Positions 45,666 through 58,400 of a stretch of DNA of 64,000 nt are shown here, piece after piece. This DNA is from Diorhabda sublineata. Taxonomy: Eukaryota; Arthropoda; Insecta; Coleoptera; Chrysomelidae. The notes beneath the pieces are model-generated. The model was not told the origin of the DNA and did not search any database. It saw only the letters and a program-made list of their open reading frames with translations. The position numbers and the translations under genes were made by a program. Position 1 is the stretch's first letter. Each line of letters begins with the position of its first letter. The stretch spans positions 28,138,559 to 28,202,558 of the forward strand of contig NC_079476.1 of the NCBI RefSeq assembly GCF_026230105.1, given 5' to 3'.

Positions 45666-48600
45666 TGCTCTTGGATATACTGAAATTTTGATTTAATTAC
45701 AGGATTTCATCTCACTCGAGTTACCTCATGAGTTTTCGACTCTAGGTCTTGTATTTATCCTGTTATAAATATCTTGAAGATAAACAGAAAAGAGACATCC
45801 AAATAAACATAATTAAATGAAACTAATCCAATCATTTTATTATGTCCAATTTAAGGGTGTGAAGCTAGAGTTATTTTTAACCCTCGAGAAATAACTCATA
45901 GAAGCGTTGGATTCTAACGCCTTTTTTATACTTACTAAAAAATTTGAAAAATGTCTCGATTCAAAGCTGATACACTAGCGAGAATCATATTAGCTACGTT
46001 GGTTTAATATTTTTTGACGACTACTGGAGTTTAAAAGCACCACCCTGCATCAAAATCTATGACGATATGAAAATAGATCTGTTTTAAGGAGTTTTTTTAG
46101 GCTAATTCCAAAAATACGATTTACGAAAAAATTATGGAAATAGAAAAAATAAAAACTTATATTGGTTTTAAAGGCTTTAAATGTTCATGAAAATGCACTA
46201 ATTCATTTGTAAAATTATACAAAAATGTTTATTTATCATGTTTTTGTAATTAAAAATAATAACAATTTCTTTTAAAATTGACCTTTTCTCACATAATCGT
46301 TTGTACCTTTTTTATTAAGTAATCATTAAAGTTATATAAACAAAAACATTCTTAAAATCACTTATTGTAATCAAGTGTATAATATTAAAAGTTAACTTTG
46401 AAAAATTGAAAATTTTCACCATTAAAAGAATGGTATCTTACTGACGTTGACTGTTAAAGACATTTGGGAGTGGGGCAGAGGCTGGATAGGGGTGTATTTG
46501 AAAAGCAGACCATATGTGAACATAAAAAAAGTTACAGAAATAGCTATTCTCATGTAATCATCCGTTAAAAAATTAATTTTTATATGCAGTGTGGTGTAAT
46601 CTATTTATGATTTCGGTCATCAAACTAGACATATAAAATTTTTTTAGTTAATAGAACACCTCGAAACTCAATTAATATTGACATTTTATCGATATAGTTA
46701 TGGTTAGGTCTCGATATTTTCAGTTTAACACTGGAAAATGTTATTAAAACATCCATTTAACAACCTCATAAATGCAAAATGTGCAAGAATATTAATTAGG
46801 GAACTTACAATGTTTCATTTTATAATCAATTACGTTCATAACTTCATCGAAGATGGATTACATTCCGTACGATAATAGATGGGAAAACTACATCAAAATC
46901 ATAAAGTTAATGAAGTTATATATTGATAAGTATAAATTAAGCAATTTTGCTGAAATTTTGATATCATTAAATAACGTGTAAGATAATAATTTATGGGAGA
47001 GGCTTTATTTCCACTTTGTCCCATGTTCTGCTCTGCATTCCCAGTATAAACTGGACAATCATATATTTTCAAAGAACTGTGGACCCATCATCGGTCTCTT
47101 CTTACATCTTTGTATACAAAATATAATTCTGGTTTACATCCCGCTACCATTTAACTTTCTTTTCAAACAAATGACTTTGTTAATCTATGCGTTTTGCTTT
47201 GTATATGTACGAATAAAGCACAACATGAGTTATTTTTACTTATTGAAATTCAATTTCCTGGAAAAGTTACTGTGCATAGATATCTAACTTTTAACAAACT
47301 TGTCTAGTGTAGAAATAATGAGAAAGTAAATATTCTATTTTGTCTTTTTTACACATTTTTTCCCCTATTTTTTATTATACAACCAATTTTTATCTCAAAT
47401 AACGCTTGAAACATCAAACGTATAGATCTTTTGAGCTATGACCAATCTTCCAATGCTTTATTACCAAGAAATATACAACACGTGCCTATAGAAAAAGAAA
47501 TCTTACCACTGACTAGAAGTTGACCCTTTCTGAACGATTCTAAGTACCTAATAAATGAATTTCGATGGATTCAAGATATTTGGTAATCCAGACATAGAAT
47601 ATAAATTGTGAAATAGACCACCTCACGTCGTCATAGTGTGTTGGTGTCCATATTTTTTAAAGAAAAAAGAGACATATTGTGTCAATGTTCGTATTATTTT
47701 CTTATATATTCTAAATATTCTCGCGAAAATATGAAACTTCATATTTTTCTCTTGTGTACCCTATCAAAAAGGCACATCGTTTGCCTTTAATCGATGAAGT
47801 TAGTTGTATGTCATATCTTAACACAAATGCAACGTACAATTCCATTTTTGTCTTTTTTTTTGAATATTTGTGTAATTCATTTTGTATAAATCATTATAAA
47901 CTTTAACTTATATATTCTTCTGGAAATTTTTATTATACTTCTGTTGATATTATGCTATGTGTACAATTTTTCTGTTAACATGTTACAGTTTTTATCGAAT
48001 TATCAGTATGTAACTTTTCGCTTCAATTTCTTACTTTACTCTACATTTCCTAAATTCGGATATATCACATGTAGGTATGTCAGTAAAATTTTCACAGATT
48101 TTTCGAGATTTCAATCATTACTGGGAGTGCTCTGGCTCTAGTTTGTTGAAAAGTGGGAGAGGAAATTGTTATCACAAACAAACCATCAATTCTAGAAACC
48201 TTTTCAAAGTGAGATATACTTCATTGACAATATTATGCGTAAATCGTATAGATAATCTTTATTGCTAAGGATAACCCTAAATATCAAAGCCCAAATATCA
48301 ATTTGTGAGATTTTACTTGTTATCTTTAATCTTTTTTGGGAAGTTAAAATTGTTGTAAGAAAATTGATATATTGTAAACCCTTTATAGAACTATCATCAA
48401 GAAAATATAATTCTTATAATAAATTTTACGCAAACATCTATTGGCGTAGCATAAATAGATTGATGAATGATAAAGTATCATTGATAATGTGAATCATAAA
48501 TTTGCACCACCAGAAAGTGCTGTAATTCATCAACTGAGACATATATAAAATAAGATTAGTGCATGAATTAAACAAAGATGAACCTGGTCTTTGTCGAATA

Positions 48601-50159
48601 TTGAAAAGATTTTAGTGAAGTTTCTAATAACAAGCCGTATCGATTTTTCAATATATGTTCCTCCGATAATTGTATTTTGATGTTAAATAACAGTAGTTAT
48701 TAGAAAGAGAGTGATCATTAATCAGTCATAGAGACACACAAAATCCTGAGAAATTTAATGTTAATGGATATCATTAGAGCATGATTAGTACATGCCGGAA
48801 AATGCCAGTTACTACTACTTGCAAAAGAAAAAGCTTTAAAAACAGTTTCAATCGTAATATGAAATAGGTGTCCCCCAACCAATACAATTTGATGTGTCTT
48901 TTACATTTTAGGAAGCTATTTTTCTCTAAATTCCTGGGAAGTTAATTTTGCTTTGAACTTTGAAATACTGACATATTCAAGCTTAATAATTTAATTGGCA
49001 TAATATACTTCGCTAGCTGTGAGCTATTTAATTAACAACAATTTTGTATAATCCTGTCACGAACAGTAATGATAAATGAGTTCTGAATTATGAGCCTAGA
49101 AGTTTACAAAGAGATTAAAAAGTTACTTGTTAACGAGACTTAAGTAATCTGTCAAATTATTCAAAAGCTTGCAACAAACAGAATTTCCCCATTGAAATTA
49201 CCAACAAAAAGTTCTTGAAACTATTTTAACGCATACACAAACAATGCCTAGTTGAGACATTTCATTGAATAGAATGAAGAATAAGTGTCGTGGCAAACAT
49301 CCATTTCTATGTAGGTACTAAATAAAGAATAGAAAAATAAAAACCGCAAAAAAATTAGAATTTCAATGCACAAGAGCTACATAAAATGGAACATTTCATA
49401 AAAATATTGACAATTTTTTTAAAAGGAATAAAACCATGAGCTGGTTAATATTTTTATTTTATGATTTTTCAGTTATCTGAAGCCAAGTAGAAAAATCGAA
49501 AAAACGATTAATGCTGTCGCTTCTTTTTCTGTGTATTTTTCAAAGATGCACAGGACACAAAACCAATTATGTCATTATATTGCACCTTGTAATTACAATT
49601 ATTCTCTTCCAGCCTTTTGTTATGCAGACAAATGTATGACCTTGTCTGTTTCCACTTTTCTCTCTCTGTATGAATAATTCGCTAAATATCTCAATCAATA
49701 CCCTAGGATGAATTCACTTTAGTATATCCAAGTACTCCATTTAATCAGAATCTATTTAAATTGTCTCGTGTCGGTTATTTAAATCAAAACTCTATCCTGG
49801 AGGACGTCCAAGGAGTTTGCCGCTCTTTTAATTGGTCGACTCAGACCCGACTTTATCTTTCAGTCACATACATAACTTATGCATAGAAAATTACTAATTA
49901 ATACAAGATAATAGGAATTTTTTAAGCATTTTTGCAATTATTAGAAGTTAAGCATCAGTTTCTTGCGTGTGGTATACTTACTTAATATCAATGGAAAAAA
50001 AATATTCACTGTTACAAATAGGTGAAATTACTTGAAAAAAATTATATTCAGATTCGAAACAGATATCGAAATATTAGTTACATTATTTCTTGTACCAACT
50101 AGAAACAGTTTATCCTTGATTAATGGACATATAATATCAGATAATATCAGATAGACGAT
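45666..50159. other. AT-rich stretch, no gene seen
   Basis: About 4.5 kb without recognisable similarity. Overlapping plus-strand frames of 60-76 codons lie between 47944 and 48492 but have AT-driven composition and no motif. A short G-rich word (GGGAGTGGGGCAGAGGC) lies near 46467. Confidence 0.5.
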
Positions 50160-51480
50160 GTTTACTCATTGTAGTTCACTTGGTCAAAGCGTAATTGTCT
50201 AATGCTTTTGTAGTACTGATAAGCTTGATGTAATACAGAATTTTCACATCATTGAGGACCAATATCTATCTGATCACTTTCCCATTTGTCTTGAGGTAGA
50301 ATCTGATTGTGTCTGTCCAGGGTATAATGCAATTGTTTGTACTCCAGCTGAGTGGAAACAGAAAGTATTTATTACACATCCTTAATGCAATATTCACCAA
50401 ATGTCGGGTTGCTGCTTAGCTCAGAAAATGCTTATTTCAACATATGCTCTACAATTTTTGATTTATTTGATTTATATCAACTAAAACCCATCTCCGTGAC
50501 CTCATTTTATGACGCTAACTCACTTTACTAGGACTCACATTTTACGACCGATGAAATATATCAACTAACTATGTGGTATAAAAAAGGTGTACATGGTGAC
50601 CCAAACAATTATAGAGGTATCTCAATTTTTAATTGCTTCGCCAAGCTCTTCAGCACCATCTTATTAAATCACTTAGATAATAATTGCTGCGAAGAAAATC
50701 GTATTCTATCGGAATGTCAATTTGGGCTTAGGAAACTCGAAGTTGCGAAGATGATATATTTATCCTAAACTCAGTCCTACAATTCCACCTTCGGTTACCA
50801 AAAAGGAAAGTTTTCGCTGTTTTTGTAGATTTCAAGAGAGTATTTGATAGTATTAACCATAATTTATCATGGTATAAATTATATCAAGCAGGTGTGAGCT
50901 CTAAAATAATTCGTATCATAAAAAATATATGCGATCACTCATTTATGTCTAATAAACTTCTGCATAAAGTTTGATATAACTGAAGGAGACCTACAGGGAT
51001 AATCATTAAGTTCCTTGCTGTATTTTTTGTTTCTATCAGATATTAAAGATAACTTTAGATCTGTGGGGCATACTGGAATTGACATAGATGAACGAAACGA
51101 CGTGATATTGCTTCTGTACGTCGATGATATAGTAAGGTTCTCCGATAGATATTAGCCGTAAATTAAAAACGTTAGAGTTCTATTCCAACTCCATAAGATT
51201 GGAAGTAAACATAAAAAAACTAAAATAATGATATTTATTAAGGGTAGATATAACAAAAACTATAAACTTAATTTTAAATATAATAACGAATCTGTGGAGG
51301 TAGCGAAAAATTTTAAATATTTAGATGTCACTTTTTCATCAAAAGAACAGTAACCAAAACTCTTCAATCTACAGATGCTCGCATGGAACTTTCCAATTCT
51401 ATCATATTATATGGTGAGAGTAGAAACTAAAACCGTTAGGCTAAGTTTTTAAATATTCAAATCAATGTCACAAGGACAAT
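50160..51480 (+). pseudogene. LINE: endonuclease tail and reverse transcriptase
   Basis: The first part (50170-50330) is the end of an apurinic-type endonuclease: STDKLDVIQNFHIIEDQYLS, then DHFPICLEVESD, with the SDH motif. After a decayed spacer the RT begins: YKKGVHGDPNNYRGISIFNC, KLFSTILLNHLDNNC, NRILSECQFGLRK (50571-50768). It then shifts to FVDFKRVFDSINH-like sequence near 50820, TEGDLQG near 50985, SLLYFLFLSDIKD, and a VILLLYVDDIVRFS block with the catalytic YVDD at 51117-51128. The thumb (NFKYLDVTFSSKEQ) lies near 51310-51350. Multiple stops and shifts are present. The C-terminus is interrupted where the IS630-type element starts. Confidence 0.92.
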
Positions 51481-51484
51481 AGGA

Positions 51485-52345
51485 ACGCCTGGAAACATTA
51501 GCAGTGAAATAGCGGTAGCATATTCTATAAGCCGACAGCCACGACTCAAAGTCAGAAAGTGTAAATCTCAACTGGCATTATCAAAAGCGACAATTCACCG
51601 CATAATGCGATCTGATTTACACCTAAACGCCTATAAAATTCAGAATGTGCAGGCCCCACATGAAAATGATTAAGTTATAAGATTGAATTCTGTGAATGCA
51701 AAGTTAGAAAGATTTAACAATTTCAACAATATGTTTTTCATCGATGAGGCACATTTTCATTTGAATGGATACGTAAATCTACAAAATTGTCGTTTTTGGG
51801 GAAAAGAGAATCGACAGTCCTCACATAAACGCCCGTTGCATGACCCAAAAGTCACCGTATTGGTCGCTATGTCGGCGAACTGCATTATTGGGCCCTACTT
51901 TTATGTAAACAGATAACAGAGGACATGCAGCGACTGTAACTTCTGCACGCTATGTTGAGATGCCATATCGCACACCATTAACAACTCTTTAACTGCATTG
52001 CATGAGTTGTCCCCAGAAGAAGTGATATTGAATGGCCACTTTGGAGCCCTGTCTTATACCCACCTGATTTTTTCTTGTGGGGTTATCTTAATAGCATGAT
52101 CTACGAGAATAATCCACGAAATTTGTCATATTTAAGAAACAATATTGAAGAAAAGATCAAAAGTATTCCTCAAAAAGCTTTTGAAAATGTATGCAAACGG
52201 TTTAAGGAGTGCCGTTAACGTAATGGCAGTCATTTGAGCAATGTCGTGTTTAAAAATTTTGTTTCTTATTTTTTAATTCATATCAATAAATCCATATAAA
52301 AATAAGTACAATGTATTTTTTCCAGCTAAAGTAGTCGGGCCATTA
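51485..52345 (+). pseudogene. IS630/Tc1-type transposase, nearly full length but broken
   Basis: Starts with helix-turn-helix remnants (LALSKATIHRIMRSDLHLNA at about 51570). The frame 51683-51916 carries FIDEAHFHLNGYVNLQNCRF with the first catalytic Asp, then WGKENRQSSHKRPLHDPKV and ANCIIGPYFYVNR. Shifted frames continue with RGHAATVTSARYVEM. A deletion removes the QQDGA block with the second Asp. The third region reads DIEWPLWSPVLYPPDFFLWG, where SPDL has become SPVL but the PPDFFLWG Asp remains. The end is YENNPRNLSYLRNNIEEKI, FENVCKRFKEC and NGSHLSNVVFK. The 3' end contains TCGGGCCATTATGAGACACC, the likely terminal inverted repeat; no matching left end is seen. Confidence 0.9.
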
Positions 52346-52678
52346 TGAGACACCATGTATAATTATAATGATATCCCAAATCAGACATTGAAGTTTTAAA
52401 ATTCCAAGAATATATCATCGAGGTATGATATACACAGTAGATATGACGCCTATGTAACTCGCATGAGACCGAAACAATAATGTAATTACGAGTATGTTTA
52501 GAATATTCATTATATAATGAACTTGAGACATTTGATCAATTTATACGTATTCTTAACACCAATGACTTCATCAAAGTTGTGAATTATCTTCTCAATATTT
52601 TGAAGCTGATTACCGTTGTACTAGAACAATAAGAACTGTATATTCTTTTAATGTAATAAAATCTATCTATCTATCTAC
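52346..52678 (+). mobile_element. Possible LINE 3' end with a short ATCT tail
   Basis: After the IS630-type element a segment continues with a RYDAYVTRMRP-like frame and ends ATGTAATAAAATCTATC, with ATCT repeated to 52678. A simple-repeat tail after AATAAA is usual at LINE 3' ends. It may be the continuation of the LINE before 51480, which would make the DNA transposon a nested insertion. The frame match is weak. Confidence 0.4.
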
Positions 52679-54479
52679 ATTATGGTTTCTGCTTCATGGT
52701 AATAGATCCACGACTCATCCATCTTTACTAATGAAAAAATATCTTTTGCTTATAGCTATACTTTTTAGAAAATCGACTGTAAACTTCATGCTGACAATTT
52801 TTACACGATCATATTCATTATAGCAATTTTATCAATGCAATAGCACTTTTCTGTCGAACCACTCTTATGAGTAACTTTTCTGGTTCAGGCGAGGCAATTA
52901 TTACATTGATTAAAGTATCTATCGAGGCAAAAAGGGGGGGTTTAGGAAGAGACTGCAATATAAAGAAAGAGAAAATGTGAACCAATTTCATAACTTATTT
53001 CCTACAATGAACATAGTTAAAAAAAGACCACCACTAATATAATGTTGCCGACCGAGGTCTATACCAACAGTATTTGATATTCGAAGAATACGCCGAGGCG
53101 AACTGGCTGGCGTGCGTGTTGTCGATCTATTTAGTTCTGATTCAATGAGCGCTACTTGAACAGGCTAAGTTTCTAGCGTGAGTCTATATATAAAAGGTTA
53201 CAATGTGACGTAGTTATAATTAATTGTTTTGATTTATAAATGAATTGAAATCCATCTGAAAGATATTATATTGAATCAATCATTTAGGTCGATATTATTT
53301 TTTTTTACTTTTTGACATTCGACCTAATTTCGATCTTTATATATAGAATACTAGATCATTAATACAAGAAAATGAATCTTAATAAAAATAAAACATGCAT
53401 AATTGTTGAATAATGTTTGAAATATTTGAAGTGCTAAAATTTGGACCAAAGACAGATATCCAGTTTTTTTGGAAATAAAAAAATAGTATTATGGCCCGAC
53501 CTTGAACTAATTCTTATATTCGAAAAACTACTAGTAACTATTGACAAATTCGACAATTTAAATTATTTTCTGAAAAAAAATCCAATTTCAAGTGAAAAAA
53601 AGTTCTGAACGAAAAAGAAAATCTAAGAAGAAAACGAAACACATTTATAAGAATTTCACTATAATGATATAACATTTATACCCACAGAAACAATATTTAT
53701 CAAGCTTTCAGACATCTAGAACTAATATCATCTCTTAAATTTAGTTTCGAGCTCAACAGTAGTATTAACAGAATATAAACTTCGGGAAAATAAGAAAGAC
53801 AATTTGATCAACTGTTACGGAAGGAAATTTTCTTTCTAATTCTTAGTAAGCTCACCATTTCATATATTTTTTTAGTTTTTCATAAGGTTCAGCTTTTCAC
53901 CTTTCATTTGCATAAACGAATAATTATCGGCAATTCTTTCGATTACTTTAGATAAAAGGTGAGCGTCTGCTATGCAAATTCAGCTCAAAAATTTTTAAAA
54001 CAACGTACGTAACTCATCAGAGGATTTTTGAGCATCCAATAATTATTGTTAATAATGTGAGTTGATGTTTGTTGAGCTATAAAAGATCTGTTGATAAATT
54101 TTAGAGAGTAACTGCTAAAGACAAAGGAAATGGAAATATTTAAATGACTAACTTCACTCGTCTTTAAGACAAACAGCAAGAAATACGTAGTGTGGTGCAT
54201 TAGTTTTTGGCCCCAAATGCTAAATAAGGTAGTTAGGAAAAATCTTCATGCACTATTCAGTGATGAGTCTCAACAAGCTTCACACAAGTTCCAACTTTCT
54301 GCTTCCATCCATTTTATTATAGTAGAGCTCGATCGACAACTCAGTCAAGTGCTTTTAAAAATGTCTCAAATTGAGTTTCACGCTGTTAAAAAATTTTGAC
54401 TTAAGAATTATTAACACCAACACAAATAAAAAACAGAATGAAGGTTATTTACGGTCACTGGAGTCCATCATTTTCAACA
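52679..54479. other. Stretch with a promoter- or LTR-like segment, no gene seen
   Basis: Mostly AT-rich. A GC-richer segment at 53042-53210 is listed separately. At 53484 there is ATTATGGCCCGAC, similar to the terminal repeat of the transposon at 52.3 kb. Frames at 53985-54200 and 54190-54399 look like chance. Confidence 0.45.
53042..53210 (+). promoter_or_regulatory. TATA-bearing GC-richer segment, possible solo LTR
   Basis: Starts TGTTGCCGACCGAGGTC, stays GC-richer for about 120 bases, and then has CTATATATAAAAGG, a strong TATA-box-like word near 53188. No coding frame follows. This layout (TG start, GC-rich U3, TATA) fits a decayed LTR or an orphan promoter. No second copy lies in the window. 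Confidence 0.3.
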
Positions 54480-54921
54480 TTTACATATAGGTCTAACTTG
54501 TTTCACTGAGACGAGATTCAATAGAAAATGAACCACGTGCTGGAGGTTCTGTAACGATACCTACTCCAGAAATCATTAAATCAATGGAAGAAAGCATTCG
54601 AAGTGACTGGTGCATGAAAATAAAAGAAAATGCAGAATAGAACTCGATTCTCAAAGCAAGTGTTGTGATGATCTTATATGTTCATTTAAATATGACAAAA
54701 ATTAGTCCAAGTTGTGAACGATTTGCCGCGAAGACAGAAAGATTCACAGACATTAAACACCCACCAAATAGCCCAGATATGTCTGCGTCCGACTATTTGT
54801 TGTTCGCAAAGCTGAAGGCCGAGTTAAGACGTAAAGATTTAACGGCATTTGAACAGACGGTGTACGAACAATTTGACTCTAAAGATACATCTAATTTTCA
54901 GTATTTCGAAAACTTCTTTTG
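54480..54921 (+). pseudogene. mariner transposase relic, middle deleted
   Basis: The N-terminal part reads DSIENEPRAGGSVTIPTPEI with KSMEESIRSDW, the linker and second helix-turn-helix start of mariners (ENEPRSGRP-like). After a stop the frame 54665-54922 jumps to the catalytic end: ERFTDIKHPPNSPDMSASDY followed by LLFAKLKAELRRKDL. The third catalytic Asp lies in SASDY. It ends with EQFDSKDTSNFQYFENFF and TGA. The first two catalytic aspartates are missing. The stop codon is at the exact junction with the Jockey-like fragment. Confidence 0.78.
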
Positions 54922-55420
54922 AGACGACTGACCCTAATGCTTGAAAGCAGAAATATTATCACAGACCACCAGTTTTATTTAAGATCTGCCCATGACACTA
55001 TTGAACAGGTAGACAAAAAGATATCTTTAGCTCTGGAAAGTAAATCCTACCTCTTAGCAGCTTTCCTGGAGGTTAGCCAAGCATTTCATAGAGTCTGGCA
55101 TGAAGGCCTTATATTTGAACTTAAAAAACAGTTACCGCATTCTTTTTTACCTATCTTAAAATAATATTTACCAAAGGGAAACAGCAATATAAATTCACAG
55201 GATTGTATTCGATCAAAGCTGGGGCTCCTCAAGGAAGTGTACTGGGGCCCACTCTAGATCTCCTTTATACCTCCGTTCTTCCAGCGGGCAATCACAATTA
55301 GACAACCATGAATTTCGTGAAGCTTTTTACATCTTGAGAACGAAATCATAACAGTTCGCAAACATATAAAACTTTGGCTCACAAAATGCCCCAAGCATAA
55401 CCTAATTATAATATACATGA
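54922..55420 (+). pseudogene. Jockey-like LINE reverse transcriptase fragment
   Basis: Frame 54919-55164 reads SRNIITDHQFYLRSAHDTIE, then YLLAAFLEVSQAFHRVWHEG, where the catalytic Asp of the usual LDVSQAFD motif reads Glu (LEVSQAFH). After a stop another frame gives LYSIKAGAPQGSVLGPTLDL and LYTSVLP at about 55200-55275, the block just before YADD. The YADD itself is not found. A last decayed piece with IKLWLTKCP lies near 55360. The element probably inserted or recombined at the end of the mariner relic. Confidence 0.88.
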
Positions 55421-58400
55421 ACATTTGATCCTAGTAAAAATATAAAAAAGATTATTTAGTTTAGTTATTTACTTCTGTATGTAAAAAACCAAACCTCCGT
55501 TTTTTGCTTCAAGGAAATTAATATGTGATGAATAATGTCAATATTTCATTTTTTACTAATAGTCAACCCAAAGATCTAATGATTTGCCCACAAAATTTGT
55601 TTGTGACTATCTTGCAGCTTGACCTATAGCATATTTCAATAGATCTTCAAACTATGGAGTAGCTCCTTTTTTAATTTTTGTATTCATGTTTAATGAATCA
55701 TTATCCACTTTAATCCTAAAAATACAATATCTATTAATTTATTTTACGGTTAGAATAGAAATAGAGGCTTGAATTTAACAAAATTTATTTTTACAAGATA
55801 TAAAGGAAAGCTGCTACTTCATTATGCGGCAGAAAATTATCGATTTCTACCGCAGGGATGAAAGTTATTGAGTTATGTCCAGCAACACTCGCATTTGACT
55901 GAAATTGGCTGTTTTCGGTTGGCTAGACAGACATTAAAACTCCCATTTTCAATGCAGTTTATATGAAAAATGCATTATTTAGTGGTTAGCTTATAATAGA
56001 ATGAGCTCCACAAAAGTCATTTGCCTCCATAGAATTTATGAATTATTCTGAAAAAGATACATCATAATCAAAAATTCATAGTATTTGGACGAAACATATT
56101 ATTTGAAAGTATAATCATTCCATCTATTTGTAATTTCAACTAAAAACTAGAAGTAAAAACAATTTTGTGGTACTTTCATTTCTGCTCAACAGCACCAGGA
56201 AGTTTTAAAACTCGTTACGATCTAATTGTTTCGAACAAACTGGAAATGAAATCCAATTGATTGTTTATGCCGTAAAAATGAATTTTTTAATATCTAGACT
56301 TTCACACCCAGTAATTAGAAATTGAGAATGATGTATAACAGTCCCTTGACATTTTTTAATTAAAGTTATTTTTCCAATATTATTTTTATTTTCTCCTTAA
56401 AAAACAAAACATCTTTGAGTCAAAAAGAATAATTCTAAATACAAAGAATTTCTATATCTTAAGAATTCGAGTTCAGAAAACCGTCCTATTTCTCTTTGTT
56501 CTCTTTTATCCACTTTTTAAACAACTTCGAAACTTTGAAGAATCTAGTATTGAAGTAGGTACTTACTTGGAATACAGAGCATATTTGTATCTGATTCACG
56601 ATTATTTTGACATATTTCGTTGTTATTCCGGAAAATGGGTCGTCATTTTATAGGTTCATCGCGATAGGAACGAATAGGGCAGGGATTTCATCAATCTTTT
56701 CCTGCAGAGAGATTGTAAATCTTTTAAGGGGGATTGAAGAAGTGGCAGCTTATCGTAAATTCACTTTCGAACTTTATTTCCATTCCAATCAAAAGGACAT
56801 CGATTTTAAATACTAGTAGATTAGAGACTAGAAAAAGTTAAGCTGATGGATAATAAGAATTCAATTGGTTTAGATGGATAATTAAAAGAGAAGATAATTA
56901 TGGTCACTGATCACTGAGAAGAGTACCTACTGTAAATAAACTCTGCATAGAATTAATGTGATAATACTAACACAAATCCACAATTTTGAAATATAACCAA
57001 ATAGAATAGAAATAACATAATTTATTGAGGAACTGAACGAAGATGGTTTCATATAAATTTTTTGTACGGGTTCGATGACAATTTGGTCTATTAATCTAGT
57101 GAGTACCACCGTGGGTACTTTACTGTATAGAGACTATATGGCTTACCTCTCCTAGTTTCAAGTAAAAATTTCAATAACAGAGAAAGTCTTCGGCTGTTTA
57201 CTTTGGTTTCTTGCAGAAACAACAAGAGCTGTACTTCAACAAACAGTGCGCATACCTATAATCCTCCAGAGTTCCTATTTGTTGGATAAATGGTCCTTTT
57301 GTGTCCGATTAGCAGAATAAGAAGTAAATCTCTCTGATTTTTTCAGATCTGGGTCTCCTTTCATGTTTATGATTTCATCTTGTTTCCTATTTCTCAAAAA
57401 CATTCACTTGATGGATTTTTAGAAAACCTATAAAAGGTTGGGATCCTATGAAATAGTTCGTATTTTTATTTCCCAGGTAATCAAGTGATTTGTTGCAGTG
57501 AACTTTGGGTATGACCATTACCCACATCAGAGTAATTTTTATTTCTTCTCAGTGAGTTCGGAGATAGGGTGCATTTCCTTACAATAAAGGGCTGCGTTGT
57601 TGTCTGATGGAATGAATATATTATTATATATTTGTAAATACCCGTTTTGGCTCTCTTAATTGGTATTGGTCGCTTTTTATAAATTGTATGATATGCTTCA
57701 ATAGTCCTTTCCTATATCTGTTAATCATTACTCCAAGACTAGTTTAGTATCTCCTATTTTTGTTCTTTTTTAAAATGCTTGCCACACATTCGTTTTATTT
57801 TTATTTATTTTCAATGCCTGCTATCAATCCTTCAACATATTTTTTTTGTTTGTCCTTATTAGGACTAAGATCATTTAAACAATTCGTAATTTTTTTGGAG
57901 TGATTAACATTGCCCTTCAGAAGGACTAGTCGCTCGTTTCTAAGCAGTAATGCATAAACAAATTTATATTATGTAACGGTTTCAATGCAAAAATGGTCAT
58001 ATTTTTTGAAATACTCTATATAATTTGATCAAAATTTATATTCTGAGAACGAAGACTACATTTTTATACATTTGAAACAATAGTTAGACATAAACATTCA
58101 TTGCTTCAAAGTTTCCTAGAATGCAACAAAAGCTCTTCTTCTTAGTCGACATAATAAGACTAAAATCATAGTGAAGCTCATTTTACGAATGAGAAATTGG
58201 TTATAATACAAACCGTAGTCAACTGTGAGGGAAGCAATTAACATAATAAGCAAATGAATGCTTCCATTTCACTGGGTACTATAATAAAGGCAAAATATCT
58301 ATTATTGGATTGTGCATCTACAGTTGTTTTGTGAACGAGTATTCATCCCAAGTATTATGACAAAAAAATGCATAGCATCAAGATTAAGATATTTAATATA

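Noticed and set aside
47944..48492. Three overlapping plus-strand frames of 63-76 codons
   Set aside because: Different frames overlapping one another in AT-rich DNA, with no motif and no splice-like borders linking them.
52662..52678. ATCT simple repeat as a CRISPR-like or regulatory array
   Set aside because: Too short and without spacers. Best explained as a LINE 3' tail.
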